Source: Candidatus Peregrinibacteria bacterium CG11_big_fil_rev_8_21_14_0_20_49_14
GTDB lineage: Bacteria; Patescibacteriota; Gracilibacteria; Peribacterales; Peribacteraceae
DNA: 64,000 nucleotides
Direction: 5' to 3'
Assembly (NCBI GenBank): GCA_002787035.1
Contig: PCVP01000010.1
Span: forward strand, 107,637-171,636
Positions 16,514 through 25,219 of the stretch are shown here, in pieces. Both the position numbers and the translations under genes were made by a program. The notes under the pieces are model-generated. The model ran no database searches. It was not told the DNA's origin and saw only the letters and a program-made list of their open reading frames with translations. The first letter of the stretch is position 1. Each line of letters opens with the position of its first letter.

Positions 16514-16934
16514 AGACTTCGTCTGCTTTAAAGAAACGGGCGATTTCCGCCTCGGCAGCTTCCGGACTGTCTGACGCGTGAGCAATGTTGCACATTTTGC
16601 TCTTCCCTTCTTCCTTGCTTCCCAATTCCGCACGAATAGAACCTTCGGCTGCGGCACGGCAGTCGGTTACTCCGAGCATTTCACGCATTTTTTCTATGAT
16701 TCCCTCTCCTTCGAGCACCATGGCAAGAACGGGAGTCTCTTTCATAAACTCTTCCACTTCGGGGTAGAACGGAAACGCCGCAATGTGTGCGTAGTGCTCA
16801 CGAAGAAGTTCCGGTGTGAGCTGAATCATTTTGCATCCGCGAATTGTGAATCCCGCACCTTCGAATCTTGCGATAACTTTGCCACAGACCTGCTTAGTAA
16901 CGGCATCGGGCTTGAGGAGAATGAGTGTCTTTTC
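16503..16934 (-). CDS. ndk: Nucleoside diphosphate kinase
   Basis: Transfers the gamma phosphate between NTPs and NDPs through a phosphohistidine. The 144-residue protein starts MEKTLILLKPDAVTKQ, has the conserved 'GCKMIQLTPELLREHYA' and 'GVTDCRAAAEGSIRAELG' stretches, and the active-site His120 in 'NIAHASDSPEAAEAEIARFF'. An upstream in-frame ATG at 17009 is not used, because family members begin at MEKT. A TACATA box 14 nt upstream suggests a very short leader of about 7 nt rather than a strictly leaderless mRNA. Confidence 0.94.
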   Translation of the reverse strand, partial: EKTLILLKPDAVTKQVCGKVIARFEGAGFTIRGCKMIQLTPELLREHYAHIAAFPFYPEVEEFMKETPVLAMVLEGEGIIEKMREMLGVTDCRAAAEGSIRAELGSKEEGKSKMCNIAHASDSPEAAEAEIARFFKADEVFSY

Positions 16935-17053
16935 CATAAGTGAGAAAACGGTATGTAAAGTGGCGCCATGGTAGGGAAACTTTTCGGCACTGCAAACCAT
17001 AAAGTCCATAAAGAACGGCTTTGTTTGCTCTCAGGAATGACGCAAAAAGGCGC

Positions 17054-18370
17054 TTAGGCTATCAGCTGTTCCATCTTTGCCTGATTATCTTCCTGACCTA
17101 TGACGGCAAGACGAAAATTTTCCGGAGCAAATATTTTTGCAGCGAACGCATCCACTTGTTCTTTGGTTACCGCTTCGAATTTTGCGAGGTATGCGTCTAT
17201 GTCGCATGTTTCGGGGTATAGCAGCTTCTGTTTTCCGTAGAAGTGAGCACGCTCCTCACTGTCTTCCAGAGACAGTGTGAATTTGCCGCGCAGGAAGTCT
17301 TTGGCACGTGTTAACTCACCTTCCGTTATCCCCTTTTCACGGCAGACGATGTATTCGTTTTTAATCAGCTCTATTGCCTCGTGTAATCTGGATTGATCCA
17401 CTCCCGCGCGCGTGGAGAGAGATCCTGCATCCATATAACAATCGATATCCGTGGAAATGTAGTAGCACAGACCTTTTGCTTCGCGAATGTTCAAGAACAT
17501 TCGTGAACTCATATTGCCGCCCAAAATAATGGCGAGAAGCTTCTGCGTGTACCTGTCTTGTTCCATGGCACTGGCGGACGGCACACCCAAAACCAAGTGA
17601 GATTGCTCTGTTTTTTTGGAGCGCAGATGCACTCTTTCAGATCCGTAATCCGAGAACGGCTCGAATTCTCTGCCCTTGTTTCCTTTCATTGCTCCGAAGT
17701 ATTGGTTGGCAAGCTGCAGTGCGTTACTGCTTTCAATATTGCCCGAAAAAGTAACCACACAGTTATTCGGTGTGTAGAGACTGTCTTTGTACTTCTGAAA
17801 ATCCTTCTGCTGCACACCCATAATGAGTTCTTCCGTTCCTATGGTATCCCAACCGAGGGAATGGTTACCGAACAGCAACCGTTCGAAATCCCATCCGGCG
17901 CGGTACATGGGAGTATCTTGGTACATGCGTTCCTCTTCCATAATCACACCGCGTTCTTTCTCTATATCTTCTTGCGGAAACGATGCGTAAAGCAGCATGT
18001 CTCCGAGTACGTCACAGGCGAGCTCGGTGTGTTTGGCAGCCACTTTCACGTAGTACCCCGCATACTCTTTGCCGGTAAACGCATTGAAATCTCCTCCCTT
18101 GCTGTCTATTGCCATGCTGACTTCTTTGGTGTTTCCGTACTTCTTGCCCCCCTTAAAGAACATGTGCTCCAAGAAGTGACTGATACCACGTTCGTTATTT
18201 TTTTCGTAACGAGACCCCGCACCTGCAAAAATTAGAACAGTGACAGATTCTGTCCCATCTGTCGGTGCAGTGAGTACAGGCAAGCCGGAATCCAACGTTT
18301 CTATGGAAAACACCTCTCGAGTGTAGAGGACAGGTAGAGGAGCGGCAAACCGAGAAAAGCCCAATTTCAT
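17054..18370 (-). CDS. M16 family zinc peptidase (processing peptidase-like)
   Basis: Pitrilysin-type metalloprotease with the inverted zinc motif HxxEH: H65-F-L-E68-H69 in 'GISHFLEHMFFKGG', and the distal Glu in 'KERGVIMEEERMYQD'. The typical glycine-rich and 'R...Y' C-terminal half follows ('GGNMSSRMFLNIREAKGLCYYIS'). The length of about 438 aa matches PqqL/MPP-beta-like single-chain members. There is no signal peptide, so it is probably cytoplasmic. I start it at the ATG at 18370 (MKLGFSRF). A GGATAT box lies 5 nt upstream. It is divergent from rpmH. Confidence 0.9.
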   Translation of the reverse strand: MKLGFSRFAAPLPVLYTREVFSIETLDSGLPVLTAPTDGTESVTVLIFAGAGSRYEKNNERGISHFLEHMFFKGGKKYGNTKEVSMAIDSKGGDFNAFTGKEYAGYYVKVAAKHTELACDVLGDMLLYASFPQEDIEKERGVIMEEERMYQDTPMYRAGWDFERLLFGNHSLGWDTIGTEELIMGVQQKDFQKYKDSLYTPNNCVVTFSGNIESSNALQLANQYFGAMKGNKGREFEPFSDYGSERVHLRSKKTEQSHLVLGVPSASAMEQDRYTQKLLAIILGGNMSSRMFLNIREAKGLCYYISTDIDCYMDAGSLSTRAGVDQSRLHEAIELIKNEYIVCREKGITEGELTRAKDFLRGKFTLSLEDSEERAHFYGKQKLLYPETCDIDAYLAKFEAVTKEQVDAFAAKIFAPENFRLAVIGQEDNQAKMEQLIA

Positions 18371-18420
18371 GCGGTATATCCTTGACCCTTGGTGGCGGTT
18401 TTCTGTAGCCTCCTTCAACC

Positions 18421-18564
18421 ATGCAAGGCAAACTCAAATGGAGACGGCGCTTAAGGAAACACGGTTTCCTGGCTCGCACGCAAACACCAGGCGGACGACG
18501 CGTTCTCGCGCGTAGGCGCGCACGAGGTCGTGTACAGCTTACGGTGCAGAAGAACGGCAAATAG
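18421..18564 (+). CDS. rpmH: 50S ribosomal protein L34
   Basis: A 47-residue basic protein: [47 protein letters not shown] (quoted in parts: '[25 protein letters not shown]' is the L34 core). It lacks the usual N-terminal KRTFQPS and has a longer C-terminus. It sits on the large subunit near 23S domain I. Upstream there is TTGACC at 18382-18387 and a weak TAGCCT at 18406-18411. The usual downstream partner rnpA (RNase P protein) is absent; the next gene encodes a small membrane protein. Confidence 0.85.
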   Translation: MQGKLKWRRRLRKHGFLARTQTPGGRRVLARRRARGRVQLTVQKNGK

Positions 18565-18615
18565 CATTCGCGGAGTATATCGCCTCCCGATGGTATTGCG
18601 TGTACGATGTACACG

Positions 18616-18936
18616 ATGACTGAGCATCTGCACAGGCTTTCGGCGGTTCTCTTTTATGCACTCGGCACAAGCTTCTTCGTAGCGTATTTGCTGCTTACGA
18701 ACGGACTGTACGCACCGTGGCCGGAATGGTGGCTGAGCGTGGGAGACATACCGGTGCTGCTCTGTGGAATGCTGTACGGAGGAAGCAGCCTGTACATAAG
18801 TGTGAAACATCCAAAAGATGTTTCTCTCGCTCTTGCGATAGTGATTCTCATGCCGCTTGTGGCGCTGTTTACGTTCCTGGTGCTACTGAACTACTGGGAA
18901 GTACTGGGGCTTCCCGGGCCAGCAACGCAAATTTAG
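18616..18936 (+). CDS. Small membrane protein, unknown
   Basis: About 106 residues with three predicted TM helices (about 10-30, 41-60 and 73-95). I recognise no family. Two ATGs are possible (18607, 18616). TACGAT (18603-18608) followed by 7 nt favours 18616, in line with the leaderless pattern of the window. It follows rpmH by about 50 bp. The last codon and stop share TTAG (18933-18936) with the convergent adenosyltransferase gene. Confidence 0.65.
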   Translation: MTEHLHRLSAVLFYALGTSFFVAYLLLTNGLYAPWPEWWLSVGDIPVLLCGMLYGGSSLYISVKHPKDVSLALAIVILMPLVALFTFLVLLNYWEVLGLPGPATQI

Positions 18937-19493
18937 TTCGGCTCGCCGTTCCATATTACTTCACACGTACCCAAGTGCTTGTTTGTAAACCGTGCCGCAA
19001 GAAACAGGTGGTCGCTTAACCTGTTTATGTACACGATAACTTCGGGATTAATATCCTCTTGCTCGGAGAGAGCGACTATCCAACGTTCCGCTCTCCTGCA
19101 TACGGTACGCGCATGATGGAAGAGCGCGGCAAGAGCGGAGCCTCCCGGAAGCAGAAAATTGGTAAGGGGTGACAGGTCTTCTTCCAATGCCACACTGCGT
19201 TTCTCCAGACTTGTCGTACTGTGTGAACGCACACGATCTACGGTAGCCGGACTGTCCAACGGAGTTGCCAAATCCGATCCGATACAAAACAACGTTCGTT
19301 GTATCGAGAGAATACCTTCGGATAAATGAGCAGGCAGATTCGAATCTGCGAGAATGCAGCCGAGAATAGCATTCAGCTCATCTACCGTTCCGTAGGCATG
19401 CAACCGTGTCTCGGCTTTGGATACGCGTTTGCCTCCGAACAGTCCCGTCTTTCCTTTGTCGCCGGTGCGTGTGGAAAGAGAAGCTCGTACCAT
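18933..19493 (-). CDS. Cob(I)alamin adenosyltransferase, PduO type
   Basis: Transfers the adenosyl group of ATP to reduced cobalamin. The N-terminal ATP motif is clear (STRTGDKGKTGLFGGKRVSKAETRLHAYGTVDELNAILG), with later 'FLLPGGSALAALFHHARTVCRRAERWIV' and 'YINRLSDHLFLAAR'. About 186 residues is the normal size. I start it at the ATG at 19493 (MVRASLSTRTGDKG). TATACT lies 9 nt upstream in the 23-bp gap after pheT. No B12-dependent enzyme or B12 synthesis gene is seen in the window, so it presumably salvages cobamides (inference). Confidence 0.9.
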   Translation of the reverse strand: MVRASLSTRTGDKGKTGLFGGKRVSKAETRLHAYGTVDELNAILGCILADSNLPAHLSEGILSIQRTLFCIGSDLATPLDSPATVDRVRSHSTTSLEKRSVALEEDLSPLTNFLLPGGSALAALFHHARTVCRRAERWIVALSEQEDINPEVIVYINRLSDHLFLAARFTNKHLGTCEVIWNGEPN

Positions 19494-19516
19494 GAGGAAG
19501 GGAGTATAGCATTGTC

Positions 19517-21880
19517 TTAGGCAAACTGCTTCATAACCTGTGCATGCAATTTCTTCGCCTCTTCCTCTGTGAGCGTTCTGTCGGGAGCTCTGTATGTGCA
19601 ACGCAAAGTCAGATTGTAGGTCGTACCTTCTTTGGCAAAAAGATCAGCCACTTCCACGCTTTCTATGAGATCGCTGCCCGCACATGCTTTCTCCAGGGCA
19701 TCGCGAAGTATGTTCTCGTGACTGTATGGCACAGTTTCATCGTACGTAACCGCAGGATACAGCGGCACCGCCTGTGCGACGGTTACGGTTGCGGGCATGG
19801 CAAACAGAACCGAAAGATCCAACAGCGCCACCGCGGTACGTTCGGGCAAATCGAAATCGGTAATGATACCGGGATGCAATTCAAACAGAGAACCAATAAG
19901 AGTGTCTCCCACTGCGATACCCGTGCTTCTCCCGGGGTGCGCCGCCGGATTGAGAACCGATTCTTTCGCGACACTGAGTTCGTATCCCGCTGCATTCAGC
20001 GCAAAAGTGAGATCCTGCTTCAGTGCGTAGAACGGAGTTTGCAGCAAACCCTTTGCAGATCTGCTCGCGCGCAGTGCGCCGAGTGCCTTGCAGCAGTCGG
20101 CACCGTTCGTAAACACCGTTCCATGATGGAACGTGCGCAACTCGCCTCCCGCACGCTTGATGTTCTGCTCGGCATGCTCCAGAAGACGGGGCAGAGCACT
20201 TGGCTGCAATAAGCTCAGCTCCGCTCCTATCGGGTTGAGAATTTCCACGGCCTCCGACGCGTCCAACCCACACTTGGTAAGAAGGTCTGCGCCCAAAAGA
20301 CTCAATGGAAGAAACTCAAAGTAGCCCTGTTCTTTGAGTCCTCTGCGCACATAGTGTAGTCTGAAATCTCTCTCGGGGAGCGCAACCGTATGAAACGGCA
20401 TAACCGGTTCTATGGCATTGAGTCCGTAAATGCGCCCTATTTCTTCTATGAGATCATGTGGTCCGCGTATGTCACCCAATCTGTGCAAAGGAGGTGTGGC
20501 GGTAATATCACCCTTCTTTTCTTGTACGGAAAATTCAAGTGCACTCAGGGCATCTGTCATTTTTGATACGGGAATATCCGTACCGAGCATGGCATTCACA
20601 CGACTGCTCGATACTGTAATGGGATTGGCAACCCCGTCATCCCCCCAGGAGTCCATGGCAGACACAATGCGTGCTCCCGGAACAAGTTCCAAGAAAAGCT
20701 CTACGGCACGCAGAAAACCTTGTCGCACCGTCACGGGTGGTATGCCTTTTTCGTACACTGTTGCCGCATCGGTTCTGTGACCGGTGGCAATGACAGTCTT
20801 GCGAATGGAAGCGGGATCCACGCAGGCACTGTGCAAGAATATATGCTTTGTGCCTTTCTTTGTGGAACTGCGTAATCCTCCCATGACTCCGAGGAGATCA
20901 AAAATGCCTTCGTCGTCACTCAGGACTATGGAGCCGTCAGGCAGCGTGCGCTCCACTTTATCGAGAGTGGTGATTTTCTCTCCCTTCTTGCTCGCACGCA
21001 TACGAATATCTCCTTTGAGATCATCGGCATCGAAACTGTGCAGAGGCATACCGACCTCCGTGGTGACAAAGTTTGTAATGTCTACGGGCAGACTCACCGA
21101 GCGCCACCCTCCCGCCTCCAGTCTTCGTACCATCCATGCCGGTGTTTCGCCGATGTTATCTATCGCAAGTAAACACGCACAGTATCGTGGCACCAGTTTT
21201 TTATCCTCCACATGAATGGTGAACGGCAGCGGATCTTTGGCGAACGCAGGCTCGGGGTACTCCGGCTTGTGTTTCCATGTTGCGATGCCCATGGCAACGC
21301 ACTCACGGGCAAATCCCACCTGAGAGAAAAGGTCTGCCCTGTGGGTAATTGCGTGGTTGTCTATGTGCAAAATGGTATCTGTCAGACCCAGATACTCGCG
21401 AAGGGATTTGCCCACTCCGTCGTCTCCGTCTCCCAAATCTATGACGGGACGGTTGCCGTCTTCGGGCTTGGGCGGATACAAATCCGCCAGCTCAAGCTCT
21501 TCTGCAGCGCAAATCATACCTTCGCTTTTCTCTCCCCGAATTTTCACCGACTCCAGTGTTGCCATTTCTCCTCCCTGCCACTTCACCGTGGCTCCCACAT
21601 GCGCGAATGCTATACGCATGCCCTCTCGCAGATTCGTACCACCACACACAATGGGCTTGGTACCCTTGTCCGTTTGTACCGTACAAACAGAAAGCCTGTC
21701 TGCATCCGGATGTTTTGCTATGGACAGTATTTTCCCCACACAACAATGTGAGAGCAGTGAGCCTTGTTGTTCCACTTCGTCCACCTCGGCGACGTGCGCC
21801 GTTACGGCATCCGCAATGATCTGCGGATCCGTCTCTGTAAATTCTATGAACTGTGAAAGCCAATCGAGTGAAAGCCTCAT
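19517..21880 (-). CDS. pheT: Phenylalanine--tRNA ligase beta subunit
   Basis: About 787 residues, the normal full length. It begins MRLSLDWLSQFIEF, has the N-terminal tRNA-binding OB domain (about 40-150: VGKILSIAKHPDADRLSVCTVQTDKG), B3/4 editing region, B5 and the catalytic-like core, and ends with the FDX-ACB anticodon-binding domain (PLYPAVTYDETVPYSHENILRDALEKA ... LTEEEAKKLHAQVMKQF). The alpha subunit gene pheS, normally just upstream, is not in the adjacent sequence. TATGCT lies 9 nt before the chosen ATG. Confidence 0.95.
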   Translation of the reverse strand: MRLSLDWLSQFIEFTETDPQIIADAVTAHVAEVDEVEQQGSLLSHCCVGKILSIAKHPDADRLSVCTVQTDKGTKPIVCGGTNLREGMRIAFAHVGATVKWQGGEMATLESVKIRGEKSEGMICAAEELELADLYPPKPEDGNRPVIDLGDGDDGVGKSLREYLGLTDTILHIDNHAITHRADLFSQVGFARECVAMGIATWKHKPEYPEPAFAKDPLPFTIHVEDKKLVPRYCACLLAIDNIGETPAWMVRRLEAGGWRSVSLPVDITNFVTTEVGMPLHSFDADDLKGDIRMRASKKGEKITTLDKVERTLPDGSIVLSDDEGIFDLLGVMGGLRSSTKKGTKHIFLHSACVDPASIRKTVIATGHRTDAATVYEKGIPPVTVRQGFLRAVELFLELVPGARIVSAMDSWGDDGVANPITVSSSRVNAMLGTDIPVSKMTDALSALEFSVQEKKGDITATPPLHRLGDIRGPHDLIEEIGRIYGLNAIEPVMPFHTVALPERDFRLHYVRRGLKEQGYFEFLPLSLLGADLLTKCGLDASEAVEILNPIGAELSLLQPSALPRLLEHAEQNIKRAGGELRTFHHGTVFTNGADCCKALGALRASRSAKGLLQTPFYALKQDLTFALNAAGYELSVAKESVLNPAAHPGRSTGIAVGDTLIGSLFELHPGIITDFDLPERTAVALLDLSVLFAMPATVTVAQAVPLYPAVTYDETVPYSHENILRDALEKACAGSDLIESVEVADLFAKEGTTYNLTLRCTYRAPDRTLTEEEAKKLHAQVMKQFA

Positions 21881-21981
21881 ACGAAGCGAAGCATACACGA
21901 TAGGCCCTGCCCCATGAACGAGAAAATCGCACTTTACGAAAAAACGTGCTAGCCTGAATGTACCCTTTCCTTTTCATTCCT

Positions 21982-22230
21982 ATGTTAAAAAAGAAGAAGC
22001 ATATTGCGCCGAGCTTTGAAGAAACCATCGCTTGGACGGTTTGTTTGATCCTTTTCATAACCATGCTCACGGCATTGCGAGGTGCATATGTGCTCCATAT
22101 GCAGTTTGGCAGAGCTGCCATCGGCAGTTCCAATGCCTCTTTGGCACTCATGGCAGCCGGCATAAACACCGGTCTCTGGGGTCTGTGCATTGGTCACTGT
22201 CTCGGATTTGGCAAAGAAGAGAAGAAGTAG
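21982..22230 (+). CDS. Small two-TM membrane protein, unknown
   Basis: About 82 residues: a basic N-terminus (MLKKKKHIA), TM helix 1 (about 18-38, TVCLILFITMLTALRGAYVL) and a hydrophobic second segment (about 50-72, SLALMAAGINTGLWGLCIGHCLGF), ending KEEKK. An in-frame ATG at 21958 would add eight residues. TAGCCT (21950-21955) fits either a short leader to 21982 or a start very close to 21958. I do not recognise a family. It is divergent from pheT. Confidence 0.5.
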   Translation: MLKKKKHIAPSFEETIAWTVCLILFITMLTALRGAYVLHMQFGRAAIGSSNASLALMAAGINTGLWGLCIGHCLGFGKEEKK

Positions 22231-22241
22231 GAGACTTTACT

Positions 22242-22269
22242 TTGCCCTGCCTTCCGCCATTGCTACAGT
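22242..22269 (+). promoter_or_regulatory. Promoter of tRNA-Ser
   Basis: TTGCCC (22242-22247), 16 bp, TACAGT (22264-22269). Transcription would start about 8 nt before the tRNA 5' end. Confidence 0.5.
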
Positions 22270-22284
22270 GGGGCTCTTCCACGT

Positions 22285-22374
22285 GGAGAGGTCGCATAGT
22301 GGCCTAGTGCGCACGCTTGGAAAGCGTGTAAACCTGTAAGGGTTTCGGGGGTTCGAATCCCCCCCTCTCCGCCA
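22285..22374 (+). tRNA. tRNA-Ser (anticodon GGA)
   Basis: The acceptor stem GGAGAGG (22285-22291) pairs with CCTCTCC (22364-22370), followed by discriminator G and encoded CCA (22372-22374). The anticodon stem CACGC/GCGTG encloses the loop TTGGAAA, so the anticodon is GGA. The long variable arm (around AACC...GGTTT) is typical of class II tRNA-Ser. The T arm has the GGTTCGAATCC core. Confidence 0.95.
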
Positions 22375-22379
22375 CCCGT

Positions 22380-22458
22380 CTTCGTTCGCCTTTGGCGAAC
22401 TACGCCGTGGTGGCTCATAAACTATTACAGGATGCCGCGGCGTAGTTCGCAGACGAAG
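22380..22458. repeat. Inverted repeat downstream of tRNA-Ser
   Basis: GCGAACTACGCCG (22395-22407) is a perfect 13-bp inverse of CGGCGTAGTTCGC (22438-22450), and outer CTTCGT/ACGAAG (22380-22385, 22453-22458) also pair. The left arm can instead form a local hairpin TTCGCC-TTT-GGCGAA (22385-22399), so two folds compete. There is no T-run after it. It could be a dispersed palindromic repeat or a 3' processing signal. No gene is seen from 22375 to 22627. Confidence 0.6.
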
Positions 22459-22627
22459 CCGGGCAGTTCGAAACTCAGGACATTTCGTAAATCATCCACC
22501 AGTCCCAGCCACGTTGAATTCGAGCTGAAGACGAGTGCATAGTACGAAGTCCGAAGCAAAAGACCCTGAAGTAAAATAATGACATAAATCATAGATTTGC
22601 ATACTCTCCGTCACTACACTGCGCGCG

Positions 22628-23734
22628 ATGCCTCCAGATGCGCCACATAACGACGAGACAGAGTTCTCCATAGACCACATTCCGGGTGTGAACCCGATAG
22701 TGTTAAAAAACGGTGATCTCTTACAAGAGGACGGACACCGCATCGCGAATATCTTTGAAGAAAGTGCGGATCATATCCCGCAAGAAAGCTCCATTGCCCT
22801 TGCCACAAGAGCGCTACGCCAAGCGGGATACGGATTACTGCACATACCGGGAAAATTGGTGACACTGCGAAGTCTGAGTAATACAAAAAAACCGCACGAC
22901 AGAGAATATGTGCGTATGCGTAACGAGAAAGCCAGAGCATTCGTGGAAGACTTTCTCGGCAGGTTTGTATCGGAGGAGAGCGAAATTCATGGCACTGAAA
23001 ATCTGGCACAAACCATGGAAGAAAATCGTACGGGAAAACCCGTGTTGATGATGGGAAACCACGGATCTGAATTGGACCCCGTACTCGCAAGTATTCTGCT
23101 GAAGAGAGAGTATGCAAATCAACACAATGGCAACGAACTGTTGGCAGATTCGGCGGCGGAGGCCAGAGAAAAATTACTCGCGGTTATCGGCCATAAAGTA
23201 ATGTTGGAAAAATTCCGTCGTACGTTCTCGGGTGCCGTACACTCGCTGTTTACGATAGCCACAAAGTATCGCGAGAATCTTCCCGAGGAAGAGAAAGGAG
23301 TGGTGAGTGCGTATTTGGATAATGTAAATACCATACTGCGAGAGCTTGTAACCCACCCCGAATATCTCGTGATGCTGTTCCCTGAGGGGGGACGTACCAG
23401 AAATAATCAGATAGGAATGCAGATGGGTGTGATACGCGCGGCATTCGGCAAAATAATCCAGCCGACATTCATAGAAGCACCTCCGAATTTTCTGGAGTTG
23501 GAACAAGGCGAAAAAATGAAATTTACACCTGAGCCTGTGAATATATATTTCGGAAAAGCGTTCACGGCGGGTTCCCAGAGCACCCGCACGGGTATGACAG
23601 ATTTTGTGAATGCATTCAGAGACAGCCTGGCCGAAGTGGGAGCGCCCGTGGATAAGTACGAATGGGGTGTGATGCAACGCACCAAAAAAAATGGAACTGA
23701 TCCGAGAGAGTTGCAGTTTCATGGCATAGTTTAA
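22628..23734 (+). CDS. 1-acyl-glycerol-3-phosphate acyltransferase-like (PlsC domain)
   Basis: Acyltransferase of the PlsC/LPLAT superfamily. It carries the HxxxxD-type motif in 'MGNHGSELDPVLASILL' (His and Asp) and the 'LFPEGGRTRNNQIG' block (FPEGTRS-like) that binds glycerol-3-phosphate-type acceptors. At 368 aa it is longer than typical PlsC (about 240), with an extra about 90-residue N-terminus and no obvious TM helix. It is probably involved in membrane lipid or envelope acylation (inference). TACACT (22615-22620) ends 7 nt before the ATG. The stop interlocks with the convergent polymerase gene in TTAA. Confidence 0.75.
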   Translation: MPPDAPHNDETEFSIDHIPGVNPIVLKNGDLLQEDGHRIANIFEESADHIPQESSIALATRALRQAGYGLLHIPGKLVTLRSLSNTKKPHDREYVRMRNEKARAFVEDFLGRFVSEESEIHGTENLAQTMEENRTGKPVLMMGNHGSELDPVLASILLKREYANQHNGNELLADSAAEAREKLLAVIGHKVMLEKFRRTFSGAVHSLFTIATKYRENLPEEEKGVVSAYLDNVNTILRELVTHPEYLVMLFPEGGRTRNNQIGMQMGVIRAAFGKIIQPTFIEAPPNFLELEQGEKMKFTPEPVNIYFGKAFTAGSQSTRTGMTDFVNAFRDSLAEVGAPVDKYEWGVMQRTKKNGTDPRELQFHGIV

Positions 23735-24684
23735 AGTTCTCCCGTTCTGTCTTTCGGCGCACGGTACGAAAGCCCGAGAGCATCGTAGATGTCTTTTTCC
23801 TCTTTGCTCGCAATCACTTTTTCTCCGTCGAAAAGTCCGTACTCACTGAGTTTCCACCCTTTCTGTATGGCCACTTTGCGCATGGCGATGTTGTGCTCCT
23901 TGCTGCCGGTAAAGTAGAGCAACGCACTTCCCCATTGGTCCGCAGTCACAAAGCGTACATCCACACGCAGACCGTTTTGAAGATCGAACGAGAGTTTCTT
24001 CTCTCCGTGTGCCACGACGTCTCTCACCATGGGCAGAGCCGCTATGGAATCCGATACGTGTTGGGGACCGGTTGTAATAACAAGCACATCTATATCTCCC
24101 ACGGTTTCCTTTTCTCTTCTGTACGATCCCGCAATTTCGCTGCGCTCCACTCCGGGCACTTTCTCTATGTTTTTTCGCAATGCCTCAACATCGTCTCGTA
24201 TTTCACTGCGCGCAAAACGCTTTGTACGCTCGGCAACATTCTTCGCATTTTCCAAAATCTTCTGCTCCATTTCCTCGGACATACGAGGCAGGTTGCGAAG
24301 CTTGCCCGCCTGTGCGGCCGCTATGAGCTCTGCGACGGTGGAAATTCCCAACGCTTCCTGAAACTGGCGCACACGTTTTGGCCCGAGATCTTCTATATCC
24401 ATAAGTTCGGCAGAAAGCCCTCCTTGTTCCAGGCGTAACTTGCTCAGAAAAGAAATTTCTCCCGTTTCCAAAAATTCGATAATTTTCTTCGCTATTGCAT
24501 CGCCGATGCCGGGAAGTTTTTTGAGTTCCTTTTCATCTCCGTAGGTCGAAACATCTCCGGGTAAATCCTCCACTACTTGAGCGGCACGACGATACGCAGC
24601 AGGCTTAAAAGCCACCTGCTGCTCATCCAGAAGAGCTGCAATTTGACGAAGCATTCCAGAAATAATCTTATTATTCTCCACCAT
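23731..24684 (-). CDS. DNA polymerase X family protein without PHP domain
   Basis: Family X repair polymerase. The N-terminal 8-kDa and HhH regions (MLRQIAALLDEQQVAFKPAAYRRAAQVVEDLP; ELKKLPGIGDAIAKKIIEFLETG) are followed by the palm with GS at 186-187 and the metal aspartates D197 and D199 (GSYRREKETVGDIDVLV) and D242 (GLRVDVRFV). It ends after the thumb ('TGSKEHNIAMRKVAIQKGWKLSEYGLF'), about 317 residues, and so lacks the C-terminal PHP exonuclease domain of most bacterial PolX (about 570 aa). It may act in short-patch gap filling. Start chosen at 24684 (MVENNK). Confidence 0.88.
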   Translation of the reverse strand: MVENNKIISGMLRQIAALLDEQQVAFKPAAYRRAAQVVEDLPGDVSTYGDEKELKKLPGIGDAIAKKIIEFLETGEISFLSKLRLEQGGLSAELMDIEDLGPKRVRQFQEALGISTVAELIAAAQAGKLRNLPRMSEEMEQKILENAKNVAERTKRFARSEIRDDVEALRKNIEKVPGVERSEIAGSYRREKETVGDIDVLVITTGPQHVSDSIAALPMVRDVVAHGEKKLSFDLQNGLRVDVRFVTADQWGSALLYFTGSKEHNIAMRKVAIQKGWKLSEYGLFDGEKVIASKEEKDIYDALGLSYRAPKDRTGEL

Positions 24685-24699
24685 TCTACAGTAGCTTGT

Positions 24700-24722
24700 C
24701 ACCCTGAGCTTGTCGAAGGGTG
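24700..24722. repeat. Short dispersed palindromic repeat, copy 1
   Basis: CACCCTGAGCTTGTCGAAGGGTG-type sequence (arms CACCCT/AGGGTG). A reverse-oriented variant occurs at 63748-63772. Both lie in intergenic spacers, consistent with a REP-like repeat. Confidence 0.55.
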
Positions 24723-24842
24723 CCGGAGCATGCCTGCAATGGCTGTGTTGTTGCTCACGGATACAGTGTACCTCATGTCACAGATTCGACTACGCTCACT
24801 CTGTAATTACAGAAAACAACGAATGACCTGAACTTGAAAAGT

Positions 24843-24877
24843 GTCAGACCTGCAGCGCGAACGGCTACAGGCCTGAC
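24843..24877 (-). terminator. Intrinsic terminator of the zinc-finger gene at 24923
   Basis: On the minus strand a 14-bp stem (with two G-U pairs) around a 7-nt loop is followed by ACTTTTCAAG. It lies about 45 bp downstream of the stop. Confidence 0.55.
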
Positions 24878-24922
24878 GGGGTGGGACCGGCCTCTTGCGA
24901 GACCGGCAACTGATGACTTCGG

Positions 24923-25219
24923 TCAGGACGCAGGATACGTCTGTGGGCGACGGTATCGACGGTGCGGCTTGCGGCGCTCGAGCCACTTGCGGATCGTCGG
25001 GCACTTGGGGCCTTCGCGGTTATCTCCGAAGAGGTGGCGATGCCAGCTTGTCGGACTGCCGATCGGGACCCCGCAAACGGGGCAAAAATCTCGAGAGATT
25101 TCCACGATGGCAGAAAGCTGAAATCGCAGACTGCCCTTGCCCAGACGGATGCGGCCGTTTCCGTTGCGATGCTCATGACGGCGGCATCGTTTTCGCCGGT
25201 TGCCCTTGCGTTTGGGCAT
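24923..25219 (-). CDS. Small basic protein with Cys/His zinc-finger-like motif
   Basis: 98 residues, very rich in Arg/Lys (MPKRKGNRRKRCRRHEHRNG...), with 'FCPVCGVPIGSPTSWHRHLFGDNREGPKC' that could bind zinc through CxxC, HxH and C. I know no family. The start is supported by a perfect Shine-Dalgarno AGGAGG 7 nt before the ATG at 25219, which almost no other gene here has. The local GC content is clearly higher than that of its neighbours. A nucleic-acid-binding role is plausible (inference). Long alternative frames overlap it on both strands but lack initiation signals. Confidence 0.5.
   Translation of the reverse strand: MPKRKGNRRKRCRRHEHRNGNGRIRLGKGSLRFQLSAIVEISRDFCPVCGVPIGSPTSWHRHLFGDNREGPKCPTIRKWLERRKPHRRYRRPQTYPAS

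Noticed and set aside
16503..17009. Longer ndk start at 17009
   Set aside because: It would add 25 residues absent from all Ndk proteins; the family begins at MEKTLILLKP (16934).
22431..22458. Rho-independent terminator after tRNA-Ser
   Set aside because: The inverted repeat is strong, but no T-run follows on either strand, so I list it as a repeat only.
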